From: Allacma fusca
Taxonomy: Eukaryota > Arthropoda > Collembola > Symphypleona > Sminthuridae
NCBI GenBank assembly: GCA_947179485.1
Contig: OX359250.1
Coordinates: forward strand, 4,857,661 to 4,921,660
Reading direction: 5' to 3'
DNA length: 64,000 bases
Made by a program: the position numbers and the translations under genes. Each line of letters begins with the position of its first letter. Positions within the stretch are counted from its first letter, which is position 1. Under the pieces are notes generated by a model, which saw nothing but the letters and a program-made list of their open reading frames with translations, was not told where the DNA came from and made no database searches. This document shows, piece by piece, positions 13,414 to 26,800 of this stretch.

Positions 13414-14357
13414 TCCCTTACCATCAACTCCATTATACCTTCCACTCAGACTAGACGCTGTCGAATAAGTTGCCTCAAGTATACACACGTCATATGGTAC
13501 ATCTCTCACTCTAGCTCAAATAAATTTGATTCATGCAGTATGCAGTCAGTTCATTAAAAAAAAATCGTTTCCTCCTATTGCAATTTGAGGAAAATTTTCT
13601 AAAATTTGTCAATTTTGATCCTGAAGTCAAATTTCAGACGCTTTCACTTCCGTGTTAATTTTTGGATAAAATCAGTAAAAGAAAAACCTGTGCTAACATA
13701 CTGGGACTGATTCAGGCCAGTCATTTTAAGCCATTTACACCCCATTTACATGCACAGATGTGAAGAACGTCGGCGTCTGTACGCATGCTGCAATTCACAT
13801 GCATACATACAAGTGGCAATGCAGTAGATGTGAATCACATGCCTCCCGACAGACAGCCACGTTTGAGTTAACTCTAAAAGTGGGATGGAATTCCGAAAAG
13901 GAAAATGGAAGTCTGGTTGAAGTTACGTATGCAATATGGTGGTAATGTATGGGTGATGGGAAAGTAAGGTCATTGGTTGATCAAAATTACCGACCACCCT
14001 TTCCGTCATTTACTATTATCAATTTCATAGAATGGGTGCATTACACTGGGGACATAAATTTTGGGAAATCTGAAGTTGAATTTGTTTGAAAATCCTGGTA
14101 CGGTGTTCTGCAACATTGGCACTCATGTATGATTGACCAAAATGCCTTCTTCCAAGAGAATTTTTATGCTGATTATTCAGAAGTCCATGTTCTATTAACT
14201 TTAAAATGGATATAACCATTAGAACATGTGATTCATACACAATAATAATTATTATTGGTTCTATATTATCGGCCTTAATTACGAAGTGACAACTAGTGTC
14301 TTATGTGGTAGGAGGAGTACCCCGAAAATACTTCCCGAAAAATGTCCACTGTAGATA

Positions 14358-15183
14358 CAGTAAAACCTGTATATAGTGGTTTCTCTAGGGAACCTAATAT
14401 TTGACCACTATGTACAGTGACCACTATACTCAGTATAGTGGTCATGGACCACTATATAGGGTGCATACATTAAATGAATATTTTAACGCGTTTAAGAAGA
14501 CATAATTGAAACGGTCGCATTTTTTTACATAATCACTAATTTTTGACCGTTTAAAATTTGTCAATGTGTGGTAGCAAGATATTCTGTATAACGATAATTC
14601 GATATAGTAATTCTAAATATTGTTTTTGAATACTATGTAAAATAGCTACCAACTATCGTAAAATTACTTTATTATTGACGCTGGCAGATTCTCCTCAAAT
14701 ATAATTTAAACAAATATAATGTTTCTTCTTCCAAGATTCAATCCAACCATTGCTTGCTGGCTATCCTGCCTACCACTTTCGCTTTGAGATTTTCCAATAA
14801 TTCTAATATTCTCTATTTTCTTGAAACGGAAATCAAAGTGTTTTTGAACTGTGCGTGGTATGGAGGTATGGTACCGGGAATATGCTTTATTTAAGAAACC
14901 GTAATCTAGAATAATCTTAGAAATCTATAGAAATTATGAGCAACGATTTCGTGTGCACATGGTTTTTAATGCTGACCACTGTATTCAGAGTTCGAAGCAT
15001 GCATTTCGTAATGAATGGGCATAAGCCCAGGTCCACTATTGACAGGGGACCACTATAGAGAAAACCACTGTATACAGGGTTAACGTAATGTTAAAACATA
15101 GGGCGCATGACGGGGACACATGATACTGGCCACTGTGAACAGGAGACCACTGTATAGGTGGTCACTATATACAGGTTTTACTG
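14358..15183. mobile_element. pogo/Tigger-like MITE
   Basis: The termini are inverted repeats: CAGTAAAACCTGTATATAG on the left, with its reverse complement ending at 15183. Both ends are flanked by TA (14356-14357 and 15184-15185), the target duplication of the Tc1/mariner/pogo group, and the CAGT start is typical of Tigger-like elements. There is no transposase frame in its 826 bases. Motifs of the type GACCACTATA are iterated next to both ends. Its right end lies 117 bases upstream of the splice acceptor that precedes the heat-shock gene's first coding exon. Confidence 0.85.
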
Positions 15184-15310
15184 TACATACATACGCCAGG
15201 CATATGTATATCCCTGAGATCCCTCTACTTTGCTATAGAATTTAAAAAATAATTTGTGTAATGGTTAAATCATGTCGTTTGTAAATATTCATGTTGACAG
15301 ATCCAGAAAA

Positions 15311-18080
15311 ATGGCAGACAAACGCATCCCAGTGAAATTATCGGATTCATCCGTTCTTGACACGGAGTTCAGCTCCATCCGGGAGAGGTAAGTTGATTAA
15401 AATTCATAAAAGATCTAATAAATTATTTATTGTCATATTGCATGTCATTTATTGAGGGGCTTGAGTAGGCTTGTTTGGGAAGGAATACAAGCCTAACCTA
15501 TTGTTTGGAGGAGCTCACAGAGATGTGAAATAGTGTAGGAACTGTCAAATAGACTCCGAGAATTTTAGTTCATATTCATACATTGATTAAGCTTCGCTCC
15601 TGATGCTTTTATTGTACTGGATAATGGATGTATTACTTATCATTACTTTACGGAGCATGGATTACTTCATCGTCTTTAATGTCATTCTCCTAATTTCACT
15701 TGTACAGTTATTCTTCTCGGAGTAATAATAAGCCCCCCATGACATTCCAATTTTGGAAGGGTATCAACAATCTGCTGAGAATTAGTTTTGTTCTTATTGT
15801 TAGTTTTAATTACGTAGATAGTTAATCTAATTAATTAGATGGCAGTGCTGACTACGTGATACAGCTAGCTCAGGAAATGTATTTCTTTGGGAATGTATGT
15901 ATGTATGTGATGTCTGAACTTTTGGTGATACTTCCAGATTCGATGCTGAAATGAGGAGGATGGAAGATGAGATGAGCAACTTCCGTAATCAGCTATTGCA
16001 GCGTCAAGATAATTTCTTTAAAAACACCAGGTATGTAATTTTGAGTGGGAGTGGGCTCGCTTGTCATTATAACTACATTAACGACAGTATCAGCAAAATT
16101 CCTTACTTTTATTTGATTTATTCAAGATTTAAAGTAATTATCTTTCGTATGTTCCTTGATGTATATAACTGCAAAGATAATAATTATGAGCTCACTTACT
16201 TGTTGAGACCATATGTATTTTCTCTTCACTTTTTCTCTAATTTTAACAACATGTACAATATTAATGAAAATAATGACTGACAAGATTAAAAAAAAACAAA
16301 AACAATATTATTAACCACAAACTACTAATAGTTTCCTAGACTCAAGTGCTGATCTACTCAATTCTTCTTCCTTTACTGCACAAAAACTTCATCAGTCTTC
16401 ATCTGCACAGCAGCAGCAGCAGCATCTAAGGTTTCTTAATTATCTAATCAAAAAATGTGGTTGTCCGCTTGTCTAATGCCTTTTGTCTCTCTCTCTCTCC
16501 TTTCAACGTCTTTGTCTGCTGTCTCGGAATGATTCTTTTTTTAGTTTTATTTGTGTTACATGCGTCCTTTTTCTTTTTTAAACACATTATTTCTAGCATG
16601 AGGCAAGGAGCCGACTTTTCCGTTCCTTTTCTCACTTTACTTTTATAGAGCTTGGTTTGAGTTGAGCCAGGAACAACCTCATAATTTAAATCTTTTTTTT
16701 TTGTTCTTCACCGTTTTCCGCGTTTGTGTGCTCTATTGGAATTGGGAATACAGTCTGGTACATATGTTTGAGTGTTTTTGGCTTCTGTCTACGCGTCTAA
16801 TACATTACCTCTAAATGTTCGTGTTGTATCTATGATCAGCTTCTTGTAATATTTTCCCGTCATCACTAGGTTACATAAATTTAAGGGGATGTGGTTTTTG
16901 TTTGGAAACTATTTTTTTTTCTTCTGTTTATTATATTCCTTATCTTTGCTTTTTGCAAATTTGTAGTCGGGCTCTGATTACCAAGGAGACTTTATAGGCG
17001 TGCCCTAAAGTCATTTCTCTGAAGCAGGTGGATGACCTCAGACCTCCGTAGCCCATTCAGTTACTGCCTGTTGTTAGTTAGACCTTCCGGCAGAGCACAT
17101 AAATTTGTCACCCCTCAACATTTTCACTTTTTAATTCTAAAATATTTTATAGAACCTTTCAAATCTTTCAAGATAAAATGACAACACCAGGTGATATGTA
17201 TCCCCTTGAAAATCCTACAAATTTCCTACAATCAAGCGTTAAGATTTTTTTTTTTAAAGTTGGGTGGGTATAAAAACATTTTGAGACATTAAGGTCTAAA
17301 AAAAATTCCGCGTGCTCTAACGGAACTCTAACCCACAATTGCTGGCAACTGAAAAACTGGTTCTACAGAAGTCCGGGTAACGGGCAGAGCTTCAGAGAAA
17401 TAGTTTTGGAGCAAGTCTGAAAGTCTCCTTGGAAGCAGTAGTGGTCTCTGACAAAGGGCTATTTTTGTTTTCTGAGGGAGAAACGCAAATAGTATTCCAA
17501 ATGAATTAAAAACTCTGTTTCTAGTTACTAATTTTATTTTGTATGCTCCTAGTTCAACAACTACTACTCAGACTTCGTCATCAACCACTGGCGGGCCTGG
17601 AGGAAGTTTCTTGGAAGGTTTGAACTCACCTTTGATTCAAGATGATGGAGATGGTAAAACTCTCAAGTTAAGATTCGATGTGAGTCAGTATGCGCCTGAA
17701 GAAATTGTTCTCAAGACGGTGGACAACAAGCTTCTTGTATGTGATGGATTTTATCTATAAGTAATTACAAAAAGTAGGGGTGTGCCAAATGCCCGAAGTT
17801 ATTAGTAATTACTAATATTTGTTACGACAAATGATATGACAGTTCTGAATGATAGTTGTGACAATTTGATGTATGGGATTTGTAGGTTCATGCTAAGCAT
17901 GAGGAGAAGTCGGAGACAAAATCTGTGTATCGGGAATACAACCGGGAATTTCTGTTACCTTCTGGTGTGAATCCGGAGCTGATTCGGAGCTCATTGAGTA
18001 AAGATGGTGTTCTCACCGTGGAGGCTCCACTCCCCCAGCAAGCTTTGCCAGCTCCCCAGAACATACCCATCAAATTTTAA
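15311..18080 (+). CDS. HspB8: Small heat-shock protein, HspB8/CG14207 type (alpha-crystallin family)
   Basis: Coding exons are 15311-15387, 15938-16030, 17553-17736 and 17886-18080; all junctions are GT-AG and the frame is continuous, giving 182 residues. The product is an ATP-independent holdase chaperone that forms oligomers in the cytosol. The N-terminal part (about 11-55) is charged and helical with FDAEMRRMEDEM. A Ser/Thr/Gly linker follows (58-75), then the SPLIQD motif. The alpha-crystallin domain spans about 92-170 (LKLRFDVSQYAPEEI, YREYNREFLLP, LSKDGVLTVEAPLP). The C-terminal IPI motif (178-180) is the usual oligomer contact. From memory, the whole arrangement resembles Drosophila CG14207 and nematode HSP-25. 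The start is the first ATG after the acceptor at 15300. A possible in-frame cassette exon lies at 16332-16430. The assignment to this sHSP group is firm; strict orthology is inferred. Confidence 0.94.
16332..16430 (+). CDS. Candidate 99-base cassette exon of the HspB8-like gene
   Basis: Between coding exons 2 and 3 lies an open segment preceded by AG (16330-16331) and followed by GT (16431). Its length is a multiple of three, and both its phases match those of the flanking exons, so inclusion would add 33 residues without changing the frame. The inserted sequence is Ser-rich with a run of five Gln (QSSSAQQQQQH) and would lengthen the low-complexity linker ahead of the alpha-crystallin domain. 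Weak points are a short pyrimidine tract and a poor donor (GTTTCT). Confidence 0.35.
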
Positions 18081-18668
18081 AAGAAATTTAACATATACTT
18101 CTTCAACAAATACTCCAAAACGAAATAAGTGCTATTAAATTACACCGTCTCTTCAAAAAAAAAGAGCAGAAATACGGACTTGTAGCTTTTCGTCCAGCAT
18201 AATGTAGTTGTTATTTTCACAGCACTAATAATAATTATCTTCATGCAAAACAATATCGACAGTAATAACGTGTAATATGAAATCATGAACCTGTTTACAT
18301 CAAGTGCTGATTATTTATTAATCTACCACTCCAACAACGGTACTATTTAATTTTACATGAATGCACAGGAAAGAGTTTATATTACGGTGTAATGAGAAAA
18401 GGATAATACATTCTATTATTATGAAGCCTTTGCATCCATGCAATACAGATTATAGTTACGAGTTACAATATCGTCTCACGGAAATTTTTGTAAAAAAGAA
18501 AATCAACAAGTTTTATCTTCGAAATATTTCAGCGCTATGCAGGGATTTCATTTATGTACTACATATATTACCATTTACCATATTTAAATAACCAACTAAT
18601 ACGGAAAAGGCTATCTACTGTGCATTTCAATATTATAACTATATACGGTCAAGGGTCACAAATTCTTT

Positions 18669-18674
18669 AATAAA
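18669..18674 (+). terminator. Candidate polyadenylation signal of the HspB8-like gene
   Basis: AATAAA lies about 590 bases after the stop codon. A second AATAAA follows at 18714, and an ATTAAA occurs earlier near 18134, so the 3' end used is uncertain. Confidence 0.4.
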
Positions 18675-18719
18675 GGCTACAACCATTCATTCTGTACTAT
18701 AGACTATTAATTTAATAAA

Positions 18720-20889
18720 AAATCGTAGTATTTTCGTGTCTCATTCGAACAAACTAATTTCGTACATAGTTGGCATTCCCATTCACTTGTACGTTAATTC
18801 TTTCAGCATTTATCAACCAAAATTAATTAAATTGGTAATACATACTAGCACACAAATTTTTCAACAAAATAATTGTTTTTATGTTCCTTTAAGTAACATT
18901 ACGCTTTGATTTGATTTTTTTTTGGTTACTTACAATACCTACAACCAACAATAATAAATTATTTTTGTCATGAAATCAAAATATTACATGATCTTTTTAC
19001 CACCAGGAAATAAAGGAGAACTTTGCCTTTCCACGAAGTTTTTTTCAAGTTTCATTTTTAGTGTACAGGGGAGTCAATAACTTTGCTCCCTAGGTTCTCC
19101 CAAGATTTAATCATGCTACATAATTTTGGAAGATATTTAACAATTAATTTGATCAACAATAATTTATTTCCTTTATGGAACATTAAAACGATATTCCAAC
19201 ATTTTTGAAATGACTTGCAAAAATGAACCAGTTGGTGCTCAATTTATAAATAATTAATCATATAGTTGGAGTAATTTCATTAAAAAAATTTGAATGTCAA
19301 GTAGTTACTTGCCAAATGCCCCGAGATGATATCTGGAAATAATATTAATTCTTACAGGGGCCCTTGTTTGTTGGAGCTTCGGAGAAAGTCGAAGGTTCGG
19401 GAGAGGATAAAAATTCAGAATCATAAGCTAATCATAATTACTTCCGGTTAACTGGCACCAGGTTTTACTCGGCATTTTGCAGGAAACTAGAACTCAAGCC
19501 ATCAGCCAAGGCGGGTAGGAAATCCGGGGTTCCAAGATTTTGTAAATCGTTGGAAAAATTAAACGATCAATATCTGATTTGGCCCGATTAAATGGCCCCC
19601 CCAAATGAAATGACCAAATATTGAACTTAATTACTTTTCATACTGCATTTCGAAAACATACGAAAGCATAGAAGAACATTATTTAAAATGGCGGATTTTG
19701 TTCTTGGTTTCTGACACGTCATAATTTCATTGATTCCTCGGTGGCAAGGATATCATTTGAAATTATCCTGGAAATCCGAAAGTGTAAACGAATACCTGTC
19801 AAAACTGAATCTGTTTGTCAAAACACTCCCAAATCTGACAATCGTCGGTGGAATAAATTCTGAGGCTAAAATGACAATTTGAGATTAAAAGTGAAATTTA
19901 AATCCAATTCCGGTCCTTTTTTAGAGCTTTATGACTTCATAACAGATCATTCCAACTCCATTTCTAAACCCAAATCTGATTCGCTTGACTCTACAACCAG
20001 CATTATAATTGATCACAAAATATTTACTACGAAAACACGCACCTCTATATAACGTTCTTCCGGGATTACTCCATATATGTATATATGTACTTCCCGTAAT
20101 CCGTAGTCCTAATCCGCGCTACAAATTTTAAAACAAAATCTGTACTCCTTAATCCGGAGAGTATCATTGACATGTAATCTTGATATTCATTTTTTAGCCA
20201 CAACTTCGATGAGTATAAAAAAGTACTGCGGCCAAATTTATATCAGCCAAGAGTTCAAGTACGGGTCAAGTTCGGGTTGGATATTTTGTTTACTTGAACC
20301 TTCCGGACCAGGTTCAAGTACATCATGATCGTGACCATGAACTTCTGAGACAGGTCATAAGCTAGTACCAGGTTGAGAGAGATTTACTTGAGCATCAAGT
20401 CATGCCATTCAAGGATAAATAATCGGATTGAAAAAATTTTACCATGAACTTCAGTTTTCATTATCATGCTCAAGTACAGTTCTGTCGACTGCGTGGGGGG
20501 GTGATAAATGATTAAGGTCATCTTGTTGTTTTAAAGTTATGGGGGTATATAGTAAGTACAGCATACTACATGCATTGAAGACCTGTACACTGTACAGTGT
20601 ACAGGTATATAAGAAACATATTTCATATGGATGATTTGAAGCACAGTATTAAGTAGCAGTTATAGTTATAGGAGGCCATAGAGAAGTGACAGTCGGAATG
20701 TCCCAAAGAAAGTTTGCTGCTACTTTTTGAGCAACCAAAACAACACTGGACGGCATTATTTACGAGGGAAATGTGAAGATCCTTCACTTCTACTGCACAC
20801 TGAAGACTGAAGCTGTAGGCCGTGTTTCTGACTGTCTCTGATCGTCCCGTGGTCTGTGGTCGTGTTCTCTGAAAATTGCAAAAATTAAA
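18720..20889. other. Intergenic DNA with repeat words, no gene
   Basis: The stretch is AT-rich and lacks coding features. From about 20090 to 20180 it carries GTAATCC-type words. From about 20240 to 20480 it carries CAAGTTCGGGT-type words like those at 12265-12489. A perfect 26-base palindrome lies at 20581-20606. The last 100 bases are probably the promoter and leader of the zinc-knuckle gene, without a clear TATA box. Confidence 0.5.
20581..20606. repeat. Perfect 26-base palindrome
   Basis: The sequence from ACCTGTACACTGT to its exact reverse complement forms a perfect palindrome without spacer, about 285 bases upstream of the first coding exon of the zinc-knuckle gene. It may be a protein-binding site or a repeat relic. 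Confidence 0.85.
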
Positions 20890-23800
20890 ATGGACTGGGT
20901 TAAATTTAAACTACCGTTTCCACTTTATCAGCAAGGAGCAGATGAGAAGAGTCTTGTTTTTTTGAAAAGGTAACATTTTATTTTGTAAAATTACTTTTAC
21001 TATGCGGTTGTTGTCTGTCAAATGGCTCGGACGCTTTTATAAAAAATTTAATTATTTCGCAAAAATTAGTGTAATTTTAAACTTGAAAATAATAATTATT
21101 TGGCGAATACCCGTAGAGCTAGTGTACTTGTTTGCTGGACCCTGGAAAAAAATAGATGAGGATAACTTCCAAACCCCCCAATCTATCTAACTCAGATATT
21201 GAGGGTTGAACACTTTAATGGGTCTATCTTAATTTCTAGTTAATTTGGAGCGCAAAGTTCTGCTGACAGTTTTAATGGTTGAGGTACTTGTTCGGGGCCC
21301 TTCTTATACTAGTACCCTTTGAGTCGCTATTTGAAAGTAAAGAGTAATCAGGAGGGGTTTCTTGAGCGAACGGAAATGTTTTTCGGGGAATTATTTGGAA
21401 TTTCAAGCTTTTGGGACCAAAACATGCAGGCTTGGCTCCAAAATTTAATTGGCAACACTTTACCAGCTGGAGAGTCATTAGTCCGGAATTGCTGGGTGCA
21501 AGGATTTATTGAGTGGAAGGAAATCCAGTAACTCAAATTAGCTGAGATCAGACTTGATAAAGCACACTCAAGTTTCGGTTTGAAGTTTGAATACCTTTTT
21601 CCTAATTTTTTTGAGCTCCGGACTGAAGAGAAATTGCTGAAACATCGACGATGGTAGTGTAAACCCAGACCATATCCAGTGTCCTTACGACTCACGACTT
21701 GGACAATAAATGTAATACAACTAATAAAACGAGGATTTAATATCAGAATTAACTAGATAAAAATAGCCATGCCGTTTAAGGCTCATAGTATACTACTCAA
21801 TTTCTTGGTTGTATTGTATTTCTGTCGTGGCAATTACTGACGTGGGAATATTCATTGTAAAGATTTCCCCAATGTTCTATCTATTACGTTTGTTATTTTA
21901 CTAGGTTTGTTGTTATCTAACCGTTTGGTAGTGTATATCGTCTTTAAAGAGGAAAAATGGTCTATGTGTGCATGCTTTTGTACAGCACTTGCAATTAAAC
22001 AATTTTGCCCGAATTTCGATCGGAATCAGTGTTTCCGACTGGCCTCAAAAAATTATTTCATTTAGGCTTGTATACATATTTTTATGATTTCCTATGGCAA
22101 TTCTTGACCGGTGTCACAGCCAAGCCTAGTATACGTAGGCTCCTGAAATCCTGGGTTGTTTTGAGGTACAAATCGGTTGTTCATTATGACCTCAAAAAAT
22201 CATTTCATTTATGATCACATGTGTTTTTCCATTCATTCATAATGGACTTTTCATCCGACTTCAATCAAACTGTACACAGACAAGCATATAGTACCCTGCC
22301 TGTCTGACATTGAATTTCGTCGAAATCGATGTTTTCATCGGATCACAAAAATAATTTCATTTAGGGTCACACATGTAATCCCATGCATTCTTGTGGGAAT
22401 ACTTTTTTGGTTTCAATCAAGCGTTGCAATGCGAAGTATCAGCTGTTATCAGCTACTTTGTTGATAACGGAATTTTTATCCTACTTCAAACAACTTCACA
22501 CGACCGAGCGTTGCACCTTCAAGAACACTGTCATTTTTCAAGTCTCTGTCAGAATTCAGAATAAATTGCAATAAAAATCTCATGTTTACAGTCACAGTAT
22601 ATTATATAATAATACAGTGATTTACTTATAAGCTGCGCTGCCCTTTGCAGCAGCAACCCATGAGTGATGATGGGTGCCCTAAATCGGCGCTTCGCGACGA
22701 TTTTTCTCATTTTGTAACATCCTGCTATTTTGAAATCTTCCATTACACCAGTCAAAGAAGTAGACCATGATCAATATGATCATTCTTTTTTCTCCAAAAA
22801 ACAAAATTTTGAAAGTAATGTTTTCAATACTAGTTCCGAATACCTCCCGACTCCGACGCATGTTTGTAGGACACCGTTTTAGCTTTTCAGCTAGCTATCA
22901 CACTAGTCCCAAGTTTGTTACATTGATAGGTAGGAATAGATAACATCGGCTTCGCCGATGGAAAATACATACCGCATATAAGCCTGTTAGTCTTTGTAAC
23001 ATTTGGTAGGCTCAAACCAATTGGAGTGTTTAGAAGGGTGAGCGAAGTTTAAAATAATCCTGTCATCATGATCAAGTTATGTTATTGTGGTGGCTTTTTA
23101 TGCTTGGAAATTTTCGGCTACTAGAAATTGTAAAAATACAAATAGAAAGAAGATATATAGTAGTAATTAATGTCATCTTAATCTTTTAGTTTTACACATT
23201 TATTTGCACAGTTAATTGAAATCCGTTCAAGGTAATCAAGAATACTTGTTTCTGAGGCTTGTTTTTATGCAGTACAGTTTTTTTCAACGAGAATCCTAGA
23301 ACCTGTTAGTAATCAAGCATCTTTATAATTCATCACGCGAGCTTTTATTTATACGCGCTTGTTTAAGTGTTGGTGAGAGGAGGATCTTGATAATAATTTG
23401 TGCGTAGCATGTGCGCCCCAGTAAGAGTAAGTCCTAGCAATTTACTCCAAGTGCATGATAAGAAGAAAGTTGAAATCCGCAGACCCACTGTAATTAAAAT
23501 GGACAAGGGGAAATGCAGTAGATTTAGTGAGCACTTGTAATCACAAGCCTTGCTACAAAGCAGTGCTCGGACTGGGCAAGGGTACTACCCGGGTATAGAA
23601 GTTTTGTATTCGCAAATACGCGGGTACTACCTGGGTACTCTGGATTTTAGTCAATAAAGTGGAGATTGATTTTGATAACTAAAAACCTAAGGACCAAATC
23701 TCCAGTAAGACCAAATGGTTCCAAACCTAGCTTTTCATCTTTTTTTTTGAAGGCTCATTGCTCCCGGTAGTTTCTGCTCTTATTACGGAGTCGGAGGTTT

Positions 23801-26800
23801 CCACTGATGGCATATTAGTTTTAGTAATAATGCACTTACTTAATTTAAGCTAAAAATTAAATAATGCTGTTTGAAATAATTGCGATGTGATGAACAAATG
23901 TATGCCTGCTCGTGCGTTGTGCTTTCTAAATATATTGCAGATACATAATGAAACAATCGCTTGTCTCGAGAAATTCATGCTACAGCCGTTCTCGATTACG
24001 ATTTCCTAAAAATTTTAGGAATGAAATTCAAAATCGGTTATCCGTCCGTTTAACCGAGCGGTTACATTTAATTAATCCGAACCGAACGGATAAATTCATA
24101 TTTAAAACCGAACCCATCCGAAACCGATATCCGGTTAGGCATTGACGTATCCGAACCGTTCGGTTATTTCAATTCGGTTACGACTTTTCTATCCGAACCG
24201 TCGGTTTCGGTTAACCGATGGTCGGATAACCGCGTTAAACCGAACCGATCTCATGCTTATAAGGGACCAGTCGAATTTCCAGTCAAACAACCAATGTAGA
24301 ACCTCCTCACATATCCCCCAAAGTTTTTTTTTTGCAGTTTTGATTTGTGAAGAAAAAATTACTACATGGGCCCGAATTTCAACAAACGCGAGATCGCCCA
24401 ACAGTAATAGCCGCACATGTATTGGCATATATGCATATTCCCAGAATGGAGAAAGTTCAGTCTAGTTTGGAAAACTGCTTATTCCACTTTGGCTTATTTT
24501 TAGAACCCCAACGTCAACGTGGATCAGAAGTAAATATAAAAATTAAAACGTCAAAGACCTCGTATATCTAATGTTGCGGCATAACGCAAAACCACAGCAA
24601 TTAAAATACCCGCCAAGGTATTGTTGAACGCTTTTCCTGCAAAATTGCAGAGATTGTCAAATCAGCGGCCAAATTGTATAAACTTGTATGTTTTATTCAT
24701 GATTTGGCCCAATTTGCCCTCGAATAAATATGGCCAAAATGTCCTTGCCCAATATGCCCTATTCTGCCGTTCTTTCCCTGAAACGAAAATTCCCAAATTG
24801 CCGGGTATTTTCAAATCGACATACCCTAGGTACGGGTACATGGTTTCTGTACCCAGTCTGGCACTGCTACCGAGGCCAGCACCGGAATGTAGTGTGAATG
24901 GAAGGTGCAAAGTGGGGTGGAAGTAGGCGTGGAACTGAGATGGAAAGGGAGTGGAAGATTTAGTGGAAGTTAAGTGTGTATAAGGTTATTATTTGTGTGT
25001 ATGAAAGTTGGATCGTAGAGCTAGTGCCGCGTGGTTTTTTCGGGTCGGGCAATAGCCCGGCCCACCCGTAAGCGTAACGGGCGGGTTCGGGTAGAACTAA
25101 AGATGTAATTACGGGCAACGGGCGTGCTCGGGCCTAAGTTTTACAAACACAAGCAAGCATGGGTTAAAAATCTTATTACTCATTCGGGGATGCGCGGTTT
25201 CGGGCTTAGATTGATGGGTCACGAGTCTTATGAAAAACCCGTAGGTAATTTTTACCTCGCTCAATGTCAGTGGGACCACTCGTGTCATTTTCTAAAATAG
25301 TTAGCTGTATTCTAAATGTCTTTTAAGTTAAATAGACACTTGAGTATGTATATCAGGATAATGAGTAACAGAATATCCAATTTCACGTTACAATACGCCA
25401 AATCCTTTAAATACCTTCAAATACTTTACAATTTATGTCGTGTAAAACTTTAGAAAATGCAGTTGTACGTTAAATTTGGTATGACTGTGGAGAAATACCC
25501 ATATGCATTTATAAAAGTTTTATGAACCAATACTGCAATGATGATTTAGGGAATTAAATCCATTAGGTATTGTATTGTAATAGGTATTAAAAATTTATTA
25601 AAAAGTTAAAAAATAAAACTCCTAAAAATAGACCCGTGAAAACCCGCGGGCGGGCACGTTCTGGTTGTACAAAATATGTACGGGCGCGCTCGGGTTACGA
25701 ATAATATTGAATATTAATGGGCCGGGTTGGGTCGCTTTCGACTTACGGGACTGGGCCGGTTCTAGCTACGTTACACGGGCACGGTTCATTCCGGGCAGTA
25801 AAATTACTATCGTTTGCCTCCAAATTCAATTTTACCCTTATAATACAGAAGTCAAAAGTACAAAATTATATTTTTTATTGGAATTTAAGATTGCAAAATT
25901 TGAGTTTCCAAGACAGATATAACCAATATTGTTATCCAAGATTTGGTCAAAATGGCTTTCACAAAAACTGGACACCCGTGGTTGGGTATGGTAAGAATTG
26001 AACACAAGTGGTTCATTCACTTGTAATTGCCTTCCAGTAAGTACAGTTCCATGTTCCGTGATAAGGTACTGCCAATAATGGGGTACAATTAGTTATCATA
26101 ACATTGGAAAAACTGGGTTCCTGGCCCAGGATGGGTTAAAACTGGTTCAAGTTTTTGATTGACTTGAGTTTGGTCAAAGGCTCAAAGAGTACACTGACCG
26201 CTTGTTGGCCATAATTTTCTACTCAAAATAATTCGATAATTCAGATTGGTTAAGGTTTGGTCACAATTTTGAAACCAGTTTTGATATCGTTGTACTTCAT
26301 TGGCACAAAAGTAACAAGACAATAATTTATTATTATTACATTTACTTCCAAAGCTTTCCGTATTGCTCTGAAAAATACAATTTTCTGCGAAGAGCAAACC
26401 TAATCCTGAGTTGAATGATCCACTTCTAATATATCCTAGGGTCCAGTGTATTTTTGAACACCCTGGAAAGATCACGATATGTGCTTGAAGTCTTAGAACA
26501 TCACCTGATTTGTTGTATCTGTATGTTAACGCCTGTGATGTGTCCACTGAAAGTACGCTGCGTTTTATTAATTTGGAGGTTTAGGAGTCGGGGACTAACT
26601 AATTTATATGAGGTAAGGGGGTCGGGATGTCGAGAACTCACTAATTTGTGGGAGGTTATTCATTTATTTAAGCAATTAACAACCATAGGAATGCATACAA
26701 AATTTAGTGGCAATTTACAGTAATGGCAAAAATACACTTTTCCTTAAGAATGAGTGAGAATCAATAATAAATACAGAAAAAATGTGCCTAGCTTTGACAA

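Larger units (their letters stand above)
7136..14357. other. Probable first intron or intergenic DNA with repeat debris
   Basis: No protein-coding exon could be supported. The stretch includes two orphan repeat segments listed separately (12265-12489 and about 13190-13413). At about 9722 a possible hAT end (CAGGGCCGTACTTACATAG) has no visible partner. The remainder is AT-rich with short random open frames. Confidence 0.4.

Noticed and set aside
17776-17885. TAGGGGTGTGCCAAATG in heat-shock intron 3 as a transposon terminus
   Set aside because: The intron is only 149 bases and no mirrored end or duplication is present.
24142-24571. Several 70-107-codon frames rich in Asn, Arg and Thr
   Set aside because: They run through AACCGAACCG word arrays and change character outside them.
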